Virus record (IMG/VR): IMGVR_UViG_3300024346_000262
Span: 1 to 34,435 of that record
Reading direction: 5' to 3' (one strand)
Length of the DNA: 34,435 nt
From: a virus
Shown here: positions 1 to 9,554 of the stretch, piece by piece
How positions within the stretch are numbered: the stretch's first letter is position 1
How the letters are laid out: the number at the start of each line of letters is the position of its first letter
The notes under the pieces: generated by a model
Seen by the model: only the letters and a program-made list of their open reading frames with translations
What the model was told of the DNA's origin: nothing
Databases searched by the model: none
Program-made: the position numbers and the translations under genes

Positions 1-2080
1 AAGTGTACCACTTAGTGACAACGCCTGTCTCGGTAGTAACGCCGGTCCAGTATTCGGTTCGACCGCTGTCGGGGTTACACGTAATCTGAGAAACAGACGT
101 ATCTTCACTGGCACTATACATGACCTCATCGTCATAGTAATCAAATGCCATTCCCGTCCAGTTTTCTCCCTTAAACCATTCCTCAGCATAATAAAATGTA
201 GTGGGACCATTGCCAACCGTGTTCTTAAAGATTGACGCCATACCCTGCACGATTGCTGTATTTTCAGTGGGGTGGAACGCAACCTGCGTCCTAGAGCCAG
301 TGATGTATCGCTTCCACGTGGAGTTCTCTGCTCCATCGTAGTCTGCGTTATACATATAGCGGCTCGGCGTGTTTGTATCTTCGGGCGCCTCACCAAATTT
401 CGCAAGGCCGCTGGAATCTACAGCAGCGGTTGCAAGTTCTGCTGGCCAGAAATAAAAGTTTCTAATCCTACCAGACTGATCGGGACCACTGATAATCCAA
501 GCTGAGCCGGCTGAGCCGTTGGTTTCGCTGGGGTGGAAGAAGATACTGTACGGTTGAAAGACCTTGGTTGCACTGTACTTCTGCCAGTTGGGACCAGTCA
601 TGTCCTTAAAAGACGTTGGGTCAATGAACCGCTTCCACGTACCGGGGTCACCGTTCTCTGTTGAGCGCCATACTCCACCACCGCCGTAGTTTGCGTGAGT
701 ATCGGAGTAATCGCAATCAAGCGAAATGGCGTACACGTCTCCCGTACTAGGGTCAACCTGAACTGAAGTAAACCAGTTAGGTAGATCAGTGGGTCCGCCC
801 TCGAGGCTCGACAGCGGCTCGCGATCTTCCGGCGGATCAGAGCTAACCCAATCAGTAGGATACCTACCGGGGTTCGACCAAGGAGCCGGAGCATTAGTGA
901 GGTCAGTAGGATTCTCAGGGGTACCCTTACTGGCTTCAGCGCAGCTAATCCAGGTGACCTCGTCATCCGCTGCGCTGTGCGCGTTGTCGGAGTACCAGAG
1001 GCCGGTATCAGCTGCGATAAACACGCGGTGGTTCGCACCGACGCAGAGCTGGTTAGCATAGACATAATGTCGATCAAGCGTCTGTCCTGCCTTAGGGTGA
1101 CCGGTTGGAGGCACCCACTGATACTCGAGGTGAGGGGACAGGTCGTTATTACCCTTAGTCCAAACGTCTCCAAAGCCGTCAATGGAGCGATAGAAAGGCC
1201 GATCGCCTTCTCCGTCACCATCAAGAGCCCAGTACATTGCATAAATGTCGTTGCCGTCCTCATCCTTAGGCCCAAGCGGGTTAGGATCGACAACGAGTGT
1301 ATCCTCATTGCTGCGGTTACCGACGATGTTAGAATCGTTAGGGTTCACGCGCTTTTCGCGAAGGATCATTTCGTATGATTCTCCACGATCCGTAGACTTA
1401 AGAAGTCCACGCGGTCGATTACCGTAGTCCTTATTACCGCTGTAATCAGACATAGCCACAAACAGTAGATTCTCGTATACGGGATGCTCGAGCATTGTCT
1501 GCTCTTGCTGTCCGTACATATACTTGGACTTCATCTTAACCCAGGTCTCGCCGTTGTCCTCAGTCTTCCAAGGCACGGCACAGTCATGCACCCCATACAC
1601 AACATCTTCATTGTGTACAGATCGGAACATCCAGTTAAAGTACTGCTCACCGGCACCTCCGGGAGAGGGGAACAAATTACCGGGCGTTTCCGGACCACCA
1701 TGGGTAGTTACTGCACGGTCATAAGCTTCCTCGCCCTTTCGGAAAGGAATGATCTTCCACTCCGCGGCGTCGGTGCTCTCGACCATCTCACTGGCATACG
1801 TATTATCCCATACGAGATCTTCCGTAATCAAGTCATCATTGTCATCATAAGCGAAGCCGTACAGAAGTTGTCCCGAGGGAGGGTTGTCTGTAACGTCCTG
1901 TCCCGCAGGTTGGTTGTTATACATCGAGGTAAACACTCGAATCGAGACAACGTTGATATTCGAGGGCTCAATCACATTTCCGTTGAGCGTAGCGGTTTCA
2001 GTTGTTCCGTCAAGAACCTGTGCCGTAATACTAAAATTGACTGGGACTGTTCCAGCTGTAAATATATAATAATTAGCCAT
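1..2080 (-). CDS. Asp-box (BNR-like) beta-propeller tail protein, C-terminus cut by window edge
   Basis: An open frame of 693 codons runs from ATG at 2080 to the window edge without a stop, so the C-terminus is missing. It starts MANYYIFTAG behind a Shine-Dalgarno AAAGGAAT. Several Asp-box motifs of the S-x-D-x-G-x-x-W type are visible: KTEDNGETW, KSTDRGESY, RSIDGFGDVW and RSTENGDPGTW. Such motifs mark the blades of sialidase-like or VPS10-like beta-propellers. The N-terminal part carries a segment (FAYDDNDDLITED, about 1.80-1.96 kb) also present in the neighbouring Ig-like protein. It is the last of three large genes after tail tube protein B, so a virion-borne receptor-binding or glycan-processing tail protein is likely. 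No sialidase catalytic set was identified, so enzymatic activity is not claimed. The frame and domain are clear; the role is inferred. Confidence 0.75.
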   Translation of the reverse strand, partial: MANYYIFTAGTVPVNFSITAQVLDGTTETATLNGNVIEPSNINVVSIRVFTSMYNNQPAGQDVTDNPPSGQLLYGFAYDDNDDLITEDLVWDNTYASEMVESTDAAEWKIIPFRKGEEAYDRAVTTHGGPETPGNLFPSPGGAGEQYFNWMFRSVHNEDVVYGVHDCAVPWKTEDNGETWVKMKSKYMYGQQEQTMLEHPVYENLLFVAMSDYSGNKDYGNRPRGLLKSTDRGESYEMILREKRVNPNDSNIVGNRSNEDTLVVDPNPLGPKDEDGNDIYAMYWALDGDGEGDRPFYRSIDGFGDVWTKGNNDLSPHLEYQWVPPTGHPKAGQTLDRHYVYANQLCVGANHRVFIAADTGLWYSDNAHSAADDEVTWISCAEASKGTPENPTDLTNAPAPWSNPGRYPTDWVSSDPPEDREPLSSLEGGPTDLPNWFTSVQVDPSTGDVYAISLDCDYSDTHANYGGGGVWRSTENGDPGTWKRFIDPTSFKDMTGPNWQKYSATKVFQPYSIFFHPSETNGSAGSAWIISGPDQSGRIRNFYFWPAELATAAVDSSGLAKFGEAPEDTNTPSRYMYNADYDGAENSTWKRYITGSRTQVAFHPTENTAIVQGMASIFKNTVGNGPTTFYYAEEWFKGENWTGMAFDYYDDEVMYSASEDTSVSQITCNPDSGRTEYWTGVTTETGVVTKWYT

Positions 2081-2105
2081 AGTTTATTCCTTTAGTCGTA
2101 ATTGA

Positions 2106-4466
2106 TTATGGGGCAATCAATTCGATTGTTAGAGTATCAGTACTATTCCAGCCCCAGATGCCGGCTTCTTCTATGTCGGCAACAAGCTGAGTACCGTCGT
2201 CCCACCAGAATGCCTCATCACCACCAATGGTTGCTCCAAGGGTAATGCCCCTCTCCGGGGGCGGGTCGGGCGGTGTATCCGAACCAGCGTCGGGCGTAAA
2301 TGTAACACGGATTTTAGCCCCAGTGGGAACCGGGGTCGAGGTGGCCGGACCGAAGCGTACATTTGCGTCTCGAATGTAAGAGCTGGCGTCTACCTCAAGC
2401 CAAGTACCAACATTGGTACCCGTTGAGCTCCAAGTACCAGTCTGTAGCACATTCCACCATCTGTTACCCGAACGCCACACCTGGCCAGTGTTAGTAAAGG
2501 TGTCTAGGATTGTTTCGCCACTACTAGCTGCAATCGCATTAGTCCAGGTACTAGTTTCTGTGTCAGTGCCAGCGGCGTTGGTGCCGCGAACACGTGCTCG
2601 AACCGTAATACCCACGTCGTTTACATCCGTAAGGTATGTGTTACTGGAGCCAAAGGCTTGAAGAATAGGCCCGCCTAGCGCGGCGTCTTCAAACTGATAC
2701 TCGAGCGTAATCGGAGTATCACCTGTTGCGCTCGCAGTAATCGTTAGCGTATCGCCTTCAGTAGGCGAAGCCGGTGTGAGACCGGTAATACTAACATCCG
2801 GTGGGACCGCACTAGAGGGAACGGTACCGAAGCTAAGCGGGGGAACTGTAGCAGCGGAACTGCCACCGCTAGTCACTGAGGCAACACACGTAATCGCAAA
2901 GCCTTCATCAGCTTCCTCAACTTCATACGTGGCGTCATCATGCTGCAGTGCCCCACCTCGGAACCACTCGTAGGTTACAAGACCTCGAACAGGGTCGCCC
3001 GTCACAACAATATTATCAACAGTCAACGTGTCGCCAACCGCAGCAGCATTAGTGCTGGCTTGAGCGGAAATCGTGGTCGTAACCGGGTTTCGGCTATCGC
3101 CGTAGAGTACGTCCTCAGTGATTAGATCATCGTTATTGTTATATGCAAAGACATAGTACTCCGCGCCAATGGGAACCCGAATTTGACCGCTTGTAGGAGT
3201 AATCTGCGTACCCGCTGGCGCGCTGTCGTTTTCTTCGGTCCACATTTCAAGATATGAAATCTCAGGGTCGAGGTTTGGAGTAATAACAATTGAGTTACTT
3301 GACAGAATCGTATCAACGTACGTCTGGCTATTGGCTGTGTTAGAACCAGTCACATCAACCGTGTAGGTACCCGGATCCGTAAGGGTCTGAGAGGAGCTAT
3401 TGGTACCGAAGGCATTATTATCCTTCATCCACTCATAGGAAAATGTAATCGGAAAGTTGCCGACAAAATTTGCCGGGGCGGTCGGTAAGACGAAGTAAGT
3501 TTCTGTGTTGGCATCAAATTGAATTTGAGGTCCCTGTACCCATTCGAACGGCTGGAAGGCATTACTAGAAATCTCAGAAGCCGAAACGCCCGTAGTCACA
3601 GAGTCAAGAGCATACAGAAGCTCGACCTCGACTCGGTAGTTCGCCGTAGTGGTTGGGGTGATGCTGCTCGTAGAGGAGGTAGTTGTCTCAGTCATAATCG
3701 GAGTGTTCGTACCGGAGGGGTTTTCGTGCCACGTCCACTTATACTTAATCGGAATACGAGAATCGTAGCCAGTGACGGTAGCGGTAGCCGTAAGAGGCTG
3801 GTCCACAATCGGGGTACCCGTCGGAAGCGATACGTTCACCGAAATCGGCGCAAACGCGATGGTCGGCGAAAGGAACATATCATTAAACTCAGGAGGCGGA
3901 ATGGCTACGTCGCTGACACGCACGCGAACACGGTACTCCATACCGTACTCGGCCTGAATATTAAACGACTGAAACGCAACACCAGTAGTAATAGTATTCT
4001 TGTCAGATGTAAAATTGGTCTGACCAAAAGTAGTGGACTGAAGCCACAACTCGTTGAGTCCGTTGTTAGTGATGTGGCGTTGTCCGTAGCCGTCCTCAAT
4101 CCAAGTAGTTAGATCGAAGTTACGAATCGTGCCTGTGAAGGTACCATTGTTAACGCGCTGAGAGATAAGGTTATCACCTTCGGGATCAAGAACCGATCCC
4201 CCTCGGTTTATCATATCATCAAGAGCAAATTCAAAACTATCTTCGTGTCCATTATGCTGGTACATAATACCATAAAGAACAGAGATTGCAGCAGCCTGGG
4301 TAGGATAACGTCCTACAAAAACGTGTTTGTTGACAATCAAATGCCAGGCGTCCTGCGACTCGTTAGTCTTAATATCAAAAGACTTAACAGCAGGAATTCG
4401 ACGACCTTGAGAAGCTTGACCACCAAGGGCTAAGTACTCGTGGTCAATATTTACAAAATTAGCCAT
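2106..4466 (-). CDS. Large tail protein with repeated Ig-like/PKD-like beta domains
   Basis: The protein has 786 residues if it starts at ATG 4466 (MANFVNIDHEY), which has a perfect AAGGAG at normal spacing. An in-frame ATG at 4523 lies inside the terminator hairpin and is rejected as the start. The N-terminal ~120 residues are non-repetitive. The rest is threonine- and serine-rich with repeated segments such as YKWTWHENPSG, YEWMKDNNAFG and YEWFRGGALQ, which resemble the Y-x-W strands of Ig-like or PKD-like domains in series. The C-terminus (ending TLTIELIAP) looks like another beta-sandwich. No enzymatic motif was seen. Ig-like domains on phage virions commonly bind surface carbohydrates. 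The position behind the tail fibre gene supports a tail or capsid decoration role, which is inference. Confidence 0.75.
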   Translation of the reverse strand: MANFVNIDHEYLALGGQASQGRRIPAVKSFDIKTNESQDAWHLIVNKHVFVGRYPTQAAAISVLYGIMYQHNGHEDSFEFALDDMINRGGSVLDPEGDNLISQRVNNGTFTGTIRNFDLTTWIEDGYGQRHITNNGLNELWLQSTTFGQTNFTSDKNTITTGVAFQSFNIQAEYGMEYRVRVRVSDVAIPPPEFNDMFLSPTIAFAPISVNVSLPTGTPIVDQPLTATATVTGYDSRIPIKYKWTWHENPSGTNTPIMTETTTSSTSSITPTTTANYRVEVELLYALDSVTTGVSASEISSNAFQPFEWVQGPQIQFDANTETYFVLPTAPANFVGNFPITFSYEWMKDNNAFGTNSSSQTLTDPGTYTVDVTGSNTANSQTYVDTILSSNSIVITPNLDPEISYLEMWTEENDSAPAGTQITPTSGQIRVPIGAEYYVFAYNNNDDLITEDVLYGDSRNPVTTTISAQASTNAAAVGDTLTVDNIVVTGDPVRGLVTYEWFRGGALQHDDATYEVEEADEGFAITCVASVTSGGSSAATVPPLSFGTVPSSAVPPDVSITGLTPASPTEGDTLTITASATGDTPITLEYQFEDAALGGPILQAFGSSNTYLTDVNDVGITVRARVRGTNAAGTDTETSTWTNAIAASSGETILDTFTNTGQVWRSGNRWWNVLQTGTWSSTGTNVGTWLEVDASSYIRDANVRFGPATSTPVPTGAKIRVTFTPDAGSDTPPDPPPERGITLGATIGGDEAFWWDDGTQLVADIEEAGIWGWNSTDTLTIELIAP

Positions 4467-4488
4467 TATTGGGCTCCTTATATTAATT

Positions 4489-4526
4489 AAAAGTAAAAGA
4501 CCCTCACCTCCGGTAGGAGACAAGGG
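4489..4526 (-). terminator. Rho-independent terminator between tail fibre and Ig-like gene
   Basis: Read on the minus strand, an 11-base-pair stem CCCTTGTCTCC / GGAGGTGAGGG (three G-U wobbles) closes a TACC tetraloop at 4526-4501. It is followed by TCTTTTACTTTT. It lies 28 bases after the tail fibre stop codon and before the Shine-Dalgarno of the next gene. Confidence 0.8.
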
Positions 4527-4553
4527 CCGCAGCTCGCGCTGTGAAGTGTTAAA

Positions 4554-6674
4554 TTACGGGAGATCAAGCTGCCCACCTTCCCCACCATCCAAACCGTTAC
4601 CAACGGTAGGGCTAGGAAGAACAGGAGGCGTCGGGCTGTTGCCCTCAAGCGTAGCAACCCGTGCTTCAAGCTCTTGAATATAGTTAGTCAAGTAAACAAT
4701 ATTGTTATTGGCCTCATCAGACAAGTCTTTCAGCTGAGAAGAGGCCTTCATGGCCAAACCACCAATTGAAACAGTTGAAATCGTTTGGGTGCTTGGAACT
4801 GCGGGAACTGCGGGAACTGCGGGAACATCCGCTGCACCATCTTCCCCTAGTTCTTCTGCCTGTGCTTCTTCACCCGGAACATTAATATTTTCTCCGTTAA
4901 TTACGGAAAGACCATTAGCTGTAAGGGCTTGCGTAGTTGGTCCGTAGTGATACTGACCAGTTGCGCTGTCATATTCAAAGGCACCAAACTTTTCATTGGC
5001 GTTAGCACCCGGTGGAATAACCCCACCAGCAATACTTTCACCATTATTTACCATGGTTTGAATCTTATCAATAACCTTAGTAGATGATTCGTTGGGGTTC
5101 TCAGCAGGCACGTAAGTTTTAAGTGTTGCATCAGAATTAATATTAAATGCTCTAGCATTCACATCCCCACCCGCGAACACATTGCCTGCGTTCTTATCTA
5201 CACTAAAGATAGTAGCGCTGTTTTTAATAACAGAAAATGCTTTACCATGATAATCACCAGGGGACGTCATCATAGTATAATTATACTGACCATTCATATC
5301 ATCCCTAAGGTGCACATAATTCATCTTGCTATCAGCGTAGGGAATATTTCCCGGGTCGGCGCTGTAAATACGATTCTCAGACGTTAGGAAGGCCTGGTAA
5401 TAACCACCACCACCGCGCGCTAGCGTGTAGGCGCCATCGCCAACAGACGTATGTGTTCCTTCAATATTCTGTGAGTATTGGTTTGGACTCTGATAAATGC
5501 GCGGGTAATCATAAACATTTACACCATTACCCTGCCAACGATTGAACATGTAGGTCCAACCGGCGCTATTCAGCCGCCAAACATTTCTTTGATCAGCAGC
5601 GTCAGTTGAGCTAGGAAATGCTTGAATTCTATAATTATTTCCGGACGAGCCGGGAGCTATTGCAGTACTTCCCATGTAAAGGAACCCGTTAAGGTTATTT
5701 CCCTTAAACTCAAACATTTCTGCCTGCATAGTACCAGCGATACCGGTAGCAGTAATATCGCCAGTAACAGAGAGATCGCCAGTGAATGCGGTTCCATTAG
5801 TCACGTTAGTGTTAGGAGGAGGAAGAATATTAATAGTCTTATCGTTCAGAACATCAATGGCATTAGCGTTCGTTGTAACCTCCCCGAGTGCCAGATCTGA
5901 AATCGAGGTATTAAGTGCGTCAAAATCCCCTTGGATGTTATACCAATCGGTGTCACCATCAGCAGCAGTCTCCTTCCGGAGAACATAGCCCTGGGCTCCG
6001 CCTGCGGGAACCTGGCTACCAGCAGCCCCGACCGAGTAGGTCTGGCTTGGCTCATCATAAGACAAGACGCCGCTGCCCGTGGGCGTACTGACGTTGCCGA
6101 TATCCGACAGGATGTTACCCGAGAGATCTACATCACTGCCGTCTCCACCGCTACCGCCTCCGCTAATAACACCACCCGAAAAGGCGGTAAGTTCTTGCGA
6201 GGCGTGAAGCAACTGGGTAGCGCTAGCGTTAAGCATTCCTGCGGTAAGCCTAGCCCCCGGAGCGAACGTAACAACAGCGGAGTTAATGTCCGTGCTGCGA
6301 CGAAGAACAAGAGGGGAGGTTGCAGCAACATCAGCATTGGGAGCATAGTAATACTTAGTATTGCTTCCCGGAATAGTAATCTCTTCATCACCCAGAGATG
6401 CCAGAGTAATGGTGTCCTTGTCCGTATCAACGGTATACAAAGACGACGAAAGAACCTTAACCGCTTCCTGATGCGCTGGGGTAAGGTCTGAAACTGCGGT
6501 CAGCGTTCCTCCGTTACCAAGGGTATTATCCTTATACACAGTCGCGGCATTGTACCGCGCCTGAATCTGGCTAGCCTCTGGCAGTCCGGCAGACAACGGC
6601 ATACCGGAATAGCTGTAGAAACTAGCCGCAGTTACATAAGTAAACTGAATGTTAGTTGAATCAAAAGTTGCCAT
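4554..6674 (-). CDS. Tail fibre protein, T7 gp17-like N-terminus, probable S74-type C-terminal chaperone
   Basis: This 706-residue protein begins MATFDSTNIQ behind AAGGAG with six bases of spacing. Residues ~1-165 resemble the virion-attachment domain of T7-like fibres, with LRRSTDINSAVVTFAPG then RLTAGMLNASATQLLHASQE. The middle is beta-rich and variable. Around residue 511 a segment NINSDATLKTYV starts a region like the peptidase S74 intramolecular chaperone of endosialidase-type fibres; S514-D515 is the expected self-cleavage position. A linker with three VPA repeats (4795-4826) and a final coiled coil (IQELEARVATLEG, residues ~656-668) follow, as is usual for S74 domains. The S74 assignment is by pattern only and divergent. 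The gene follows tail tube protein B directly, with no internal core proteins in between. Confidence 0.82.
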   Translation of the reverse strand: MATFDSTNIQFTYVTAASFYSYSGMPLSAGLPEASQIQARYNAATVYKDNTLGNGGTLTAVSDLTPAHQEAVKVLSSSLYTVDTDKDTITLASLGDEEITIPGSNTKYYYAPNADVAATSPLVLRRSTDINSAVVTFAPGARLTAGMLNASATQLLHASQELTAFSGGVISGGGSGGDGSDVDLSGNILSDIGNVSTPTGSGVLSYDEPSQTYSVGAAGSQVPAGGAQGYVLRKETAADGDTDWYNIQGDFDALNTSISDLALGEVTTNANAIDVLNDKTINILPPPNTNVTNGTAFTGDLSVTGDITATGIAGTMQAEMFEFKGNNLNGFLYMGSTAIAPGSSGNNYRIQAFPSSTDAADQRNVWRLNSAGWTYMFNRWQGNGVNVYDYPRIYQSPNQYSQNIEGTHTSVGDGAYTLARGGGGYYQAFLTSENRIYSADPGNIPYADSKMNYVHLRDDMNGQYNYTMMTSPGDYHGKAFSVIKNSATIFSVDKNAGNVFAGGDVNARAFNINSDATLKTYVPAENPNESSTKVIDKIQTMVNNGESIAGGVIPPGANANEKFGAFEYDSATGQYHYGPTTQALTANGLSVINGENINVPGEEAQAEELGEDGAADVPAVPAVPAVPSTQTISTVSIGGLAMKASSQLKDLSDEANNNIVYLTNYIQELEARVATLEGNSPTPPVLPSPTVGNGLDGGEGGQLDLP
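4795..4826 (-). repeat. 9-base tandem repeat encoding VPA linker
   Basis: The unit gcgggaact (plus strand) is repeated three to four times within the tail fibre gene and encodes consecutive Val-Pro-Ala triplets between the S74-like region and the terminal coiled coil. Such repeats vary easily in length by slippage. Confidence 0.85.
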
Positions 6675-6696
6675 AATAGGCTCCTTATATTAGAGT

Positions 6697-6731
6697 TTAA
6701 AAGCTCCCGATTATCTCTCGATAACCGAGAG
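6697..6731 (-). terminator. Rho-independent terminator between gp12-like and tail fibre genes
   Basis: On the minus strand a 12-base-pair stem CTCTCGGTTATC / GATAATCGGGAG (two G-U wobbles) closes a GAGA tetraloop of the GNRA type at 6731-6704. It is followed by CTTTTAAA. It sits 15 bases after the tail tube B stop and just before the tail fibre ribosome binding site. Confidence 0.75.
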
Positions 6732-6746
6732 CCGGAGAGGAGAACA

Positions 6747-9554
6747 TCAAACAATCGAAGAGGAGGTTTGTTTAAACTTTACTCTAAGCTGTAGGTTTGT
6801 AATGTTCATTGGTGTAAAGTAATCCGACAGGATATAGATATCTGTCTTGTCGCTAAACCCAAGAACCTTACTTACAAAGTCCCCTTGGTTTTCAACATTA
6901 CCAATTGACAAAATAGACTCATCAAAGGTATCAGATCTCGGGGCGGTAAACGATGATAGGAAGTTCCGCAGGGCGGGGTCTCTTTCCCGGTAGGCAGTCT
7001 GTATGTCCGCCAGCGGGCGGCCTCGACGCTGTACAAGGATATCATAGTTACCAGTTTCAAAGTGGCGGGTGGTGAGTGAGGCCAGGTTGAGGATGCCCTC
7101 TACTGGGTTGTTCGCATTATCCCGCATGAACTGTGTGCTCATTTGGATTGTGGTCAGGTACTTGCGCCCAAACCAATAGTCACCGTTAGGCAGGATGCCA
7201 CTGACGACCAGATCGGTATAGGTGGCGGTTGCCGTCGCGGACAGTACCGTATAAACAATACCGATATCATCGATGAGCATGTAGTTATCAAGATCATCTG
7301 TGATAACCATCGGTATACGAACCGTGGTTTGGTTCACCGTGGGATCGTGGACGCTGTTACAGGTATCACCTGTAGCAAACTTCGGGTCGTTTTCTGACAA
7401 CGCATTGTCACTAAAGAGCATGAGCTTCTGCTTCTTGTCCAGACGCGGCACATCGGCCGAGTCGAATCGCATCAACTGTCGAACAATCGAAAACGAGTCG
7501 CCAGAGCGCGTGACCATGTAGACGTGGTTATCCCAGGCCCGCATGGACTTTACTGCGGTATCATTATACTGGAACTTATAGAAAGCATTCTGTAGAATCT
7601 GTTCGCCACGGTAACGCGTCGTATACAGATATACATCACTTTCGTTGGTAGCGTCTGTAGCCAGCACCGTGTCCTGTGCGGCGGCTACCGCGGTCGTGCC
7701 GTAGGACCTAGGCAGGTACTTCGGGCAATGAGCGGAAAGCTCGGCTGCCGTGGAGAGTGTGCCGCCACGGCCAAGGTACAGATATAGACGCTCGGCATCA
7801 AAGAAGAAGATGTTATTACCGAGGGTCATTGGATCAATCAGCGGTGCCGTAGAATAGAACGTCATCGGCTGCAGCTCAGCGGTGAACGGCGTGATCTGGT
7901 TCTCAGATCCCATCAGCTCGTACTGCGTGTCTGCATTCGTGTTGACGAACATATACTCCTTAAACGGAACCATGCTGGTGATCGGGGTGTAGGTGTTTGT
8001 TGACGCTGCGATGTCAATAACATCACGGTCAATGATCAAACCCGGGTCCTCAATAAACCAGTCGGTAAAATCGCTTTCGCGACTCGAGAACACCACGTCA
8101 CCGGACGACAGCCACAGGCGGTTGCGGAAGAACGCAATCGTCGTAAGCTTGGCTTGGCGTCCATCCTTAAACGGGGTAGGCCCTGGGTTGGTTTGGTTAT
8201 CACCAGACGTTCGATGGGCCCATTCGATAAGATCCCAACTCCACGTAGATACACCATTGGACACACCAGTGAACTCAAGTTCAACGGGAAGTCGCTTAGC
8301 GTCCAGCACCGAGTATTCCTCGGGCGTACGGACCTTAAGCATGTGTGGCACGGGGTCGACATCTTTGGCGATGTAGTAACCGGGAGCTTGTCCCTGGTAC
8401 CCACCCTGGATGTAGTACACCTTACCATCAGCGGAGTTGTGTTCTAGCCCACCGGTTTCCAGGCCGTAAAGAGCCTGGAGCATTGGTTCGGCGTTATTGT
8501 TACCATCCGTTACATCTGCCGTGAGTGGCGGAAGGCGGAGGTCTGCAAACGTCGGGAGGGACTGACCAAGCTGTGGGGTGGTTGAATCGGGGTAGACCCA
8601 ATCCTTGACCTCAATACGCTTCGGTTTACGATCCTCGTCAAGCAAGGGCAAAGCAATCCAAGGCTGAATTAGTTCATTCCAGTTGGGGTTGTTGGTCGCA
8701 ATGACCGTCCAGTCGTTCGCATGACTAATGTGATGATTCGCCGAAACTGGCTCCTGGGCCTGCAGAATATAGTAATATTCAGTAGTACCGGTGCTGGGAT
8801 TTCCCGCGGCAGTTTCTGCATCTTGTACTCCGTTTGATTGTCCAGCAGCGTGCGTGTCATATGTTGCAGTACCGGGGATCACAAGTACCTCGGTTCCCGC
8901 GGCGTAGCTGCTATAGCTATCCCAGTAAACCGCAATACCCGCGGGGTCAACACGGAGCGCTGTGAGATACTTTTCTTTAGCGCCAATGGAATCTACGTTT
9001 GCCGTAGGCTGCCCATCAAGATCGAGCGTGACCCACTGCTCACCAACCCCATCATACACGGAGGTGTAGCCAGCGGTAACATCAGGGTTCAAGAACACGA
9101 GGTTTTCACCACGGGAAACCATCTTAAGCTCAGACTCGCCACCCCAGGTGAGATAGGCGCGCACATCGGCATTAATTTGATCTTGGTCTTCGGGCGTGTT
9201 ATCCTCAAAGTAATCACCAACCTGATTATAGTAATACACATAATACAGGTTCTTATTACTGTCGCTGGCACTTCGATCAACAATGATCAGGAAGCGCGCA
9301 TCATCAGATAACGCGTGCCAAAAGAATTCGTAGACACCGGTCGGGTCAAGCCCAAGGGTCTCGCCTGTGTACTCTGTACTGGACAGGCGGATACCCATAA
9401 GGTCTGTGCCGGGGCGCTTTTCAATGGAACGCTCAACACTACAAAGAGCGTTGATGAGTTCCTGGGATTCACTAGGTAGTCGCTTGGATGGGGCCTGTCG
9501 ACCCACACCACCGGACAATGTATATATCGGGATAGTTGTAGGCCGAGTGCTCAT
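6747..9554 (-). CDS. Tail tubular protein B (T7 gp12-like)
   Basis: This 935-residue protein begins with the typical gp12 opening: PIYTLSGGVGRQAPSKRLP, then INALCSVERSIEKRPGTDL. The family forms the nozzle of the short podovirus tail below the gp11 ring. Further family-like segments include FRNRLWLSSGDVVFSSRESDF in the middle, and FFFDAERLYLYLGRGG. The length is above T7 gp12 (794 residues), as in many marine relatives. The start ATG shares one base with the stop of the gp11 gene (TGATG), indicating translational coupling, and AAGGA lies nine bases upstream. A terminator follows the gene. Confidence 0.92.
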   Translation of the reverse strand: MSTRPTTIPIYTLSGGVGRQAPSKRLPSESQELINALCSVERSIEKRPGTDLMGIRLSSTEYTGETLGLDPTGVYEFFWHALSDDARFLIIVDRSASDSNKNLYYVYYYNQVGDYFEDNTPEDQDQINADVRAYLTWGGESELKMVSRGENLVFLNPDVTAGYTSVYDGVGEQWVTLDLDGQPTANVDSIGAKEKYLTALRVDPAGIAVYWDSYSSYAAGTEVLVIPGTATYDTHAAGQSNGVQDAETAAGNPSTGTTEYYYILQAQEPVSANHHISHANDWTVIATNNPNWNELIQPWIALPLLDEDRKPKRIEVKDWVYPDSTTPQLGQSLPTFADLRLPPLTADVTDGNNNAEPMLQALYGLETGGLEHNSADGKVYYIQGGYQGQAPGYYIAKDVDPVPHMLKVRTPEEYSVLDAKRLPVELEFTGVSNGVSTWSWDLIEWAHRTSGDNQTNPGPTPFKDGRQAKLTTIAFFRNRLWLSSGDVVFSSRESDFTDWFIEDPGLIIDRDVIDIAASTNTYTPITSMVPFKEYMFVNTNADTQYELMGSENQITPFTAELQPMTFYSTAPLIDPMTLGNNIFFFDAERLYLYLGRGGTLSTAAELSAHCPKYLPRSYGTTAVAAAQDTVLATDATNESDVYLYTTRYRGEQILQNAFYKFQYNDTAVKSMRAWDNHVYMVTRSGDSFSIVRQLMRFDSADVPRLDKKQKLMLFSDNALSENDPKFATGDTCNSVHDPTVNQTTVRIPMVITDDLDNYMLIDDIGIVYTVLSATATATYTDLVVSGILPNGDYWFGRKYLTTIQMSTQFMRDNANNPVEGILNLASLTTRHFETGNYDILVQRRGRPLADIQTAYRERDPALRNFLSSFTAPRSDTFDESILSIGNVENQGDFVSKVLGFSDKTDIYILSDYFTPMNITNLQLRVKFKQTSSSIV

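Noticed and set aside
598-1308. A 236-codon minus-strand frame within the Asp-box gene
   Set aside because: It lies in a different frame of a longer gene whose Asp-box motifs are clear, and it has no ribosome binding site or domain.
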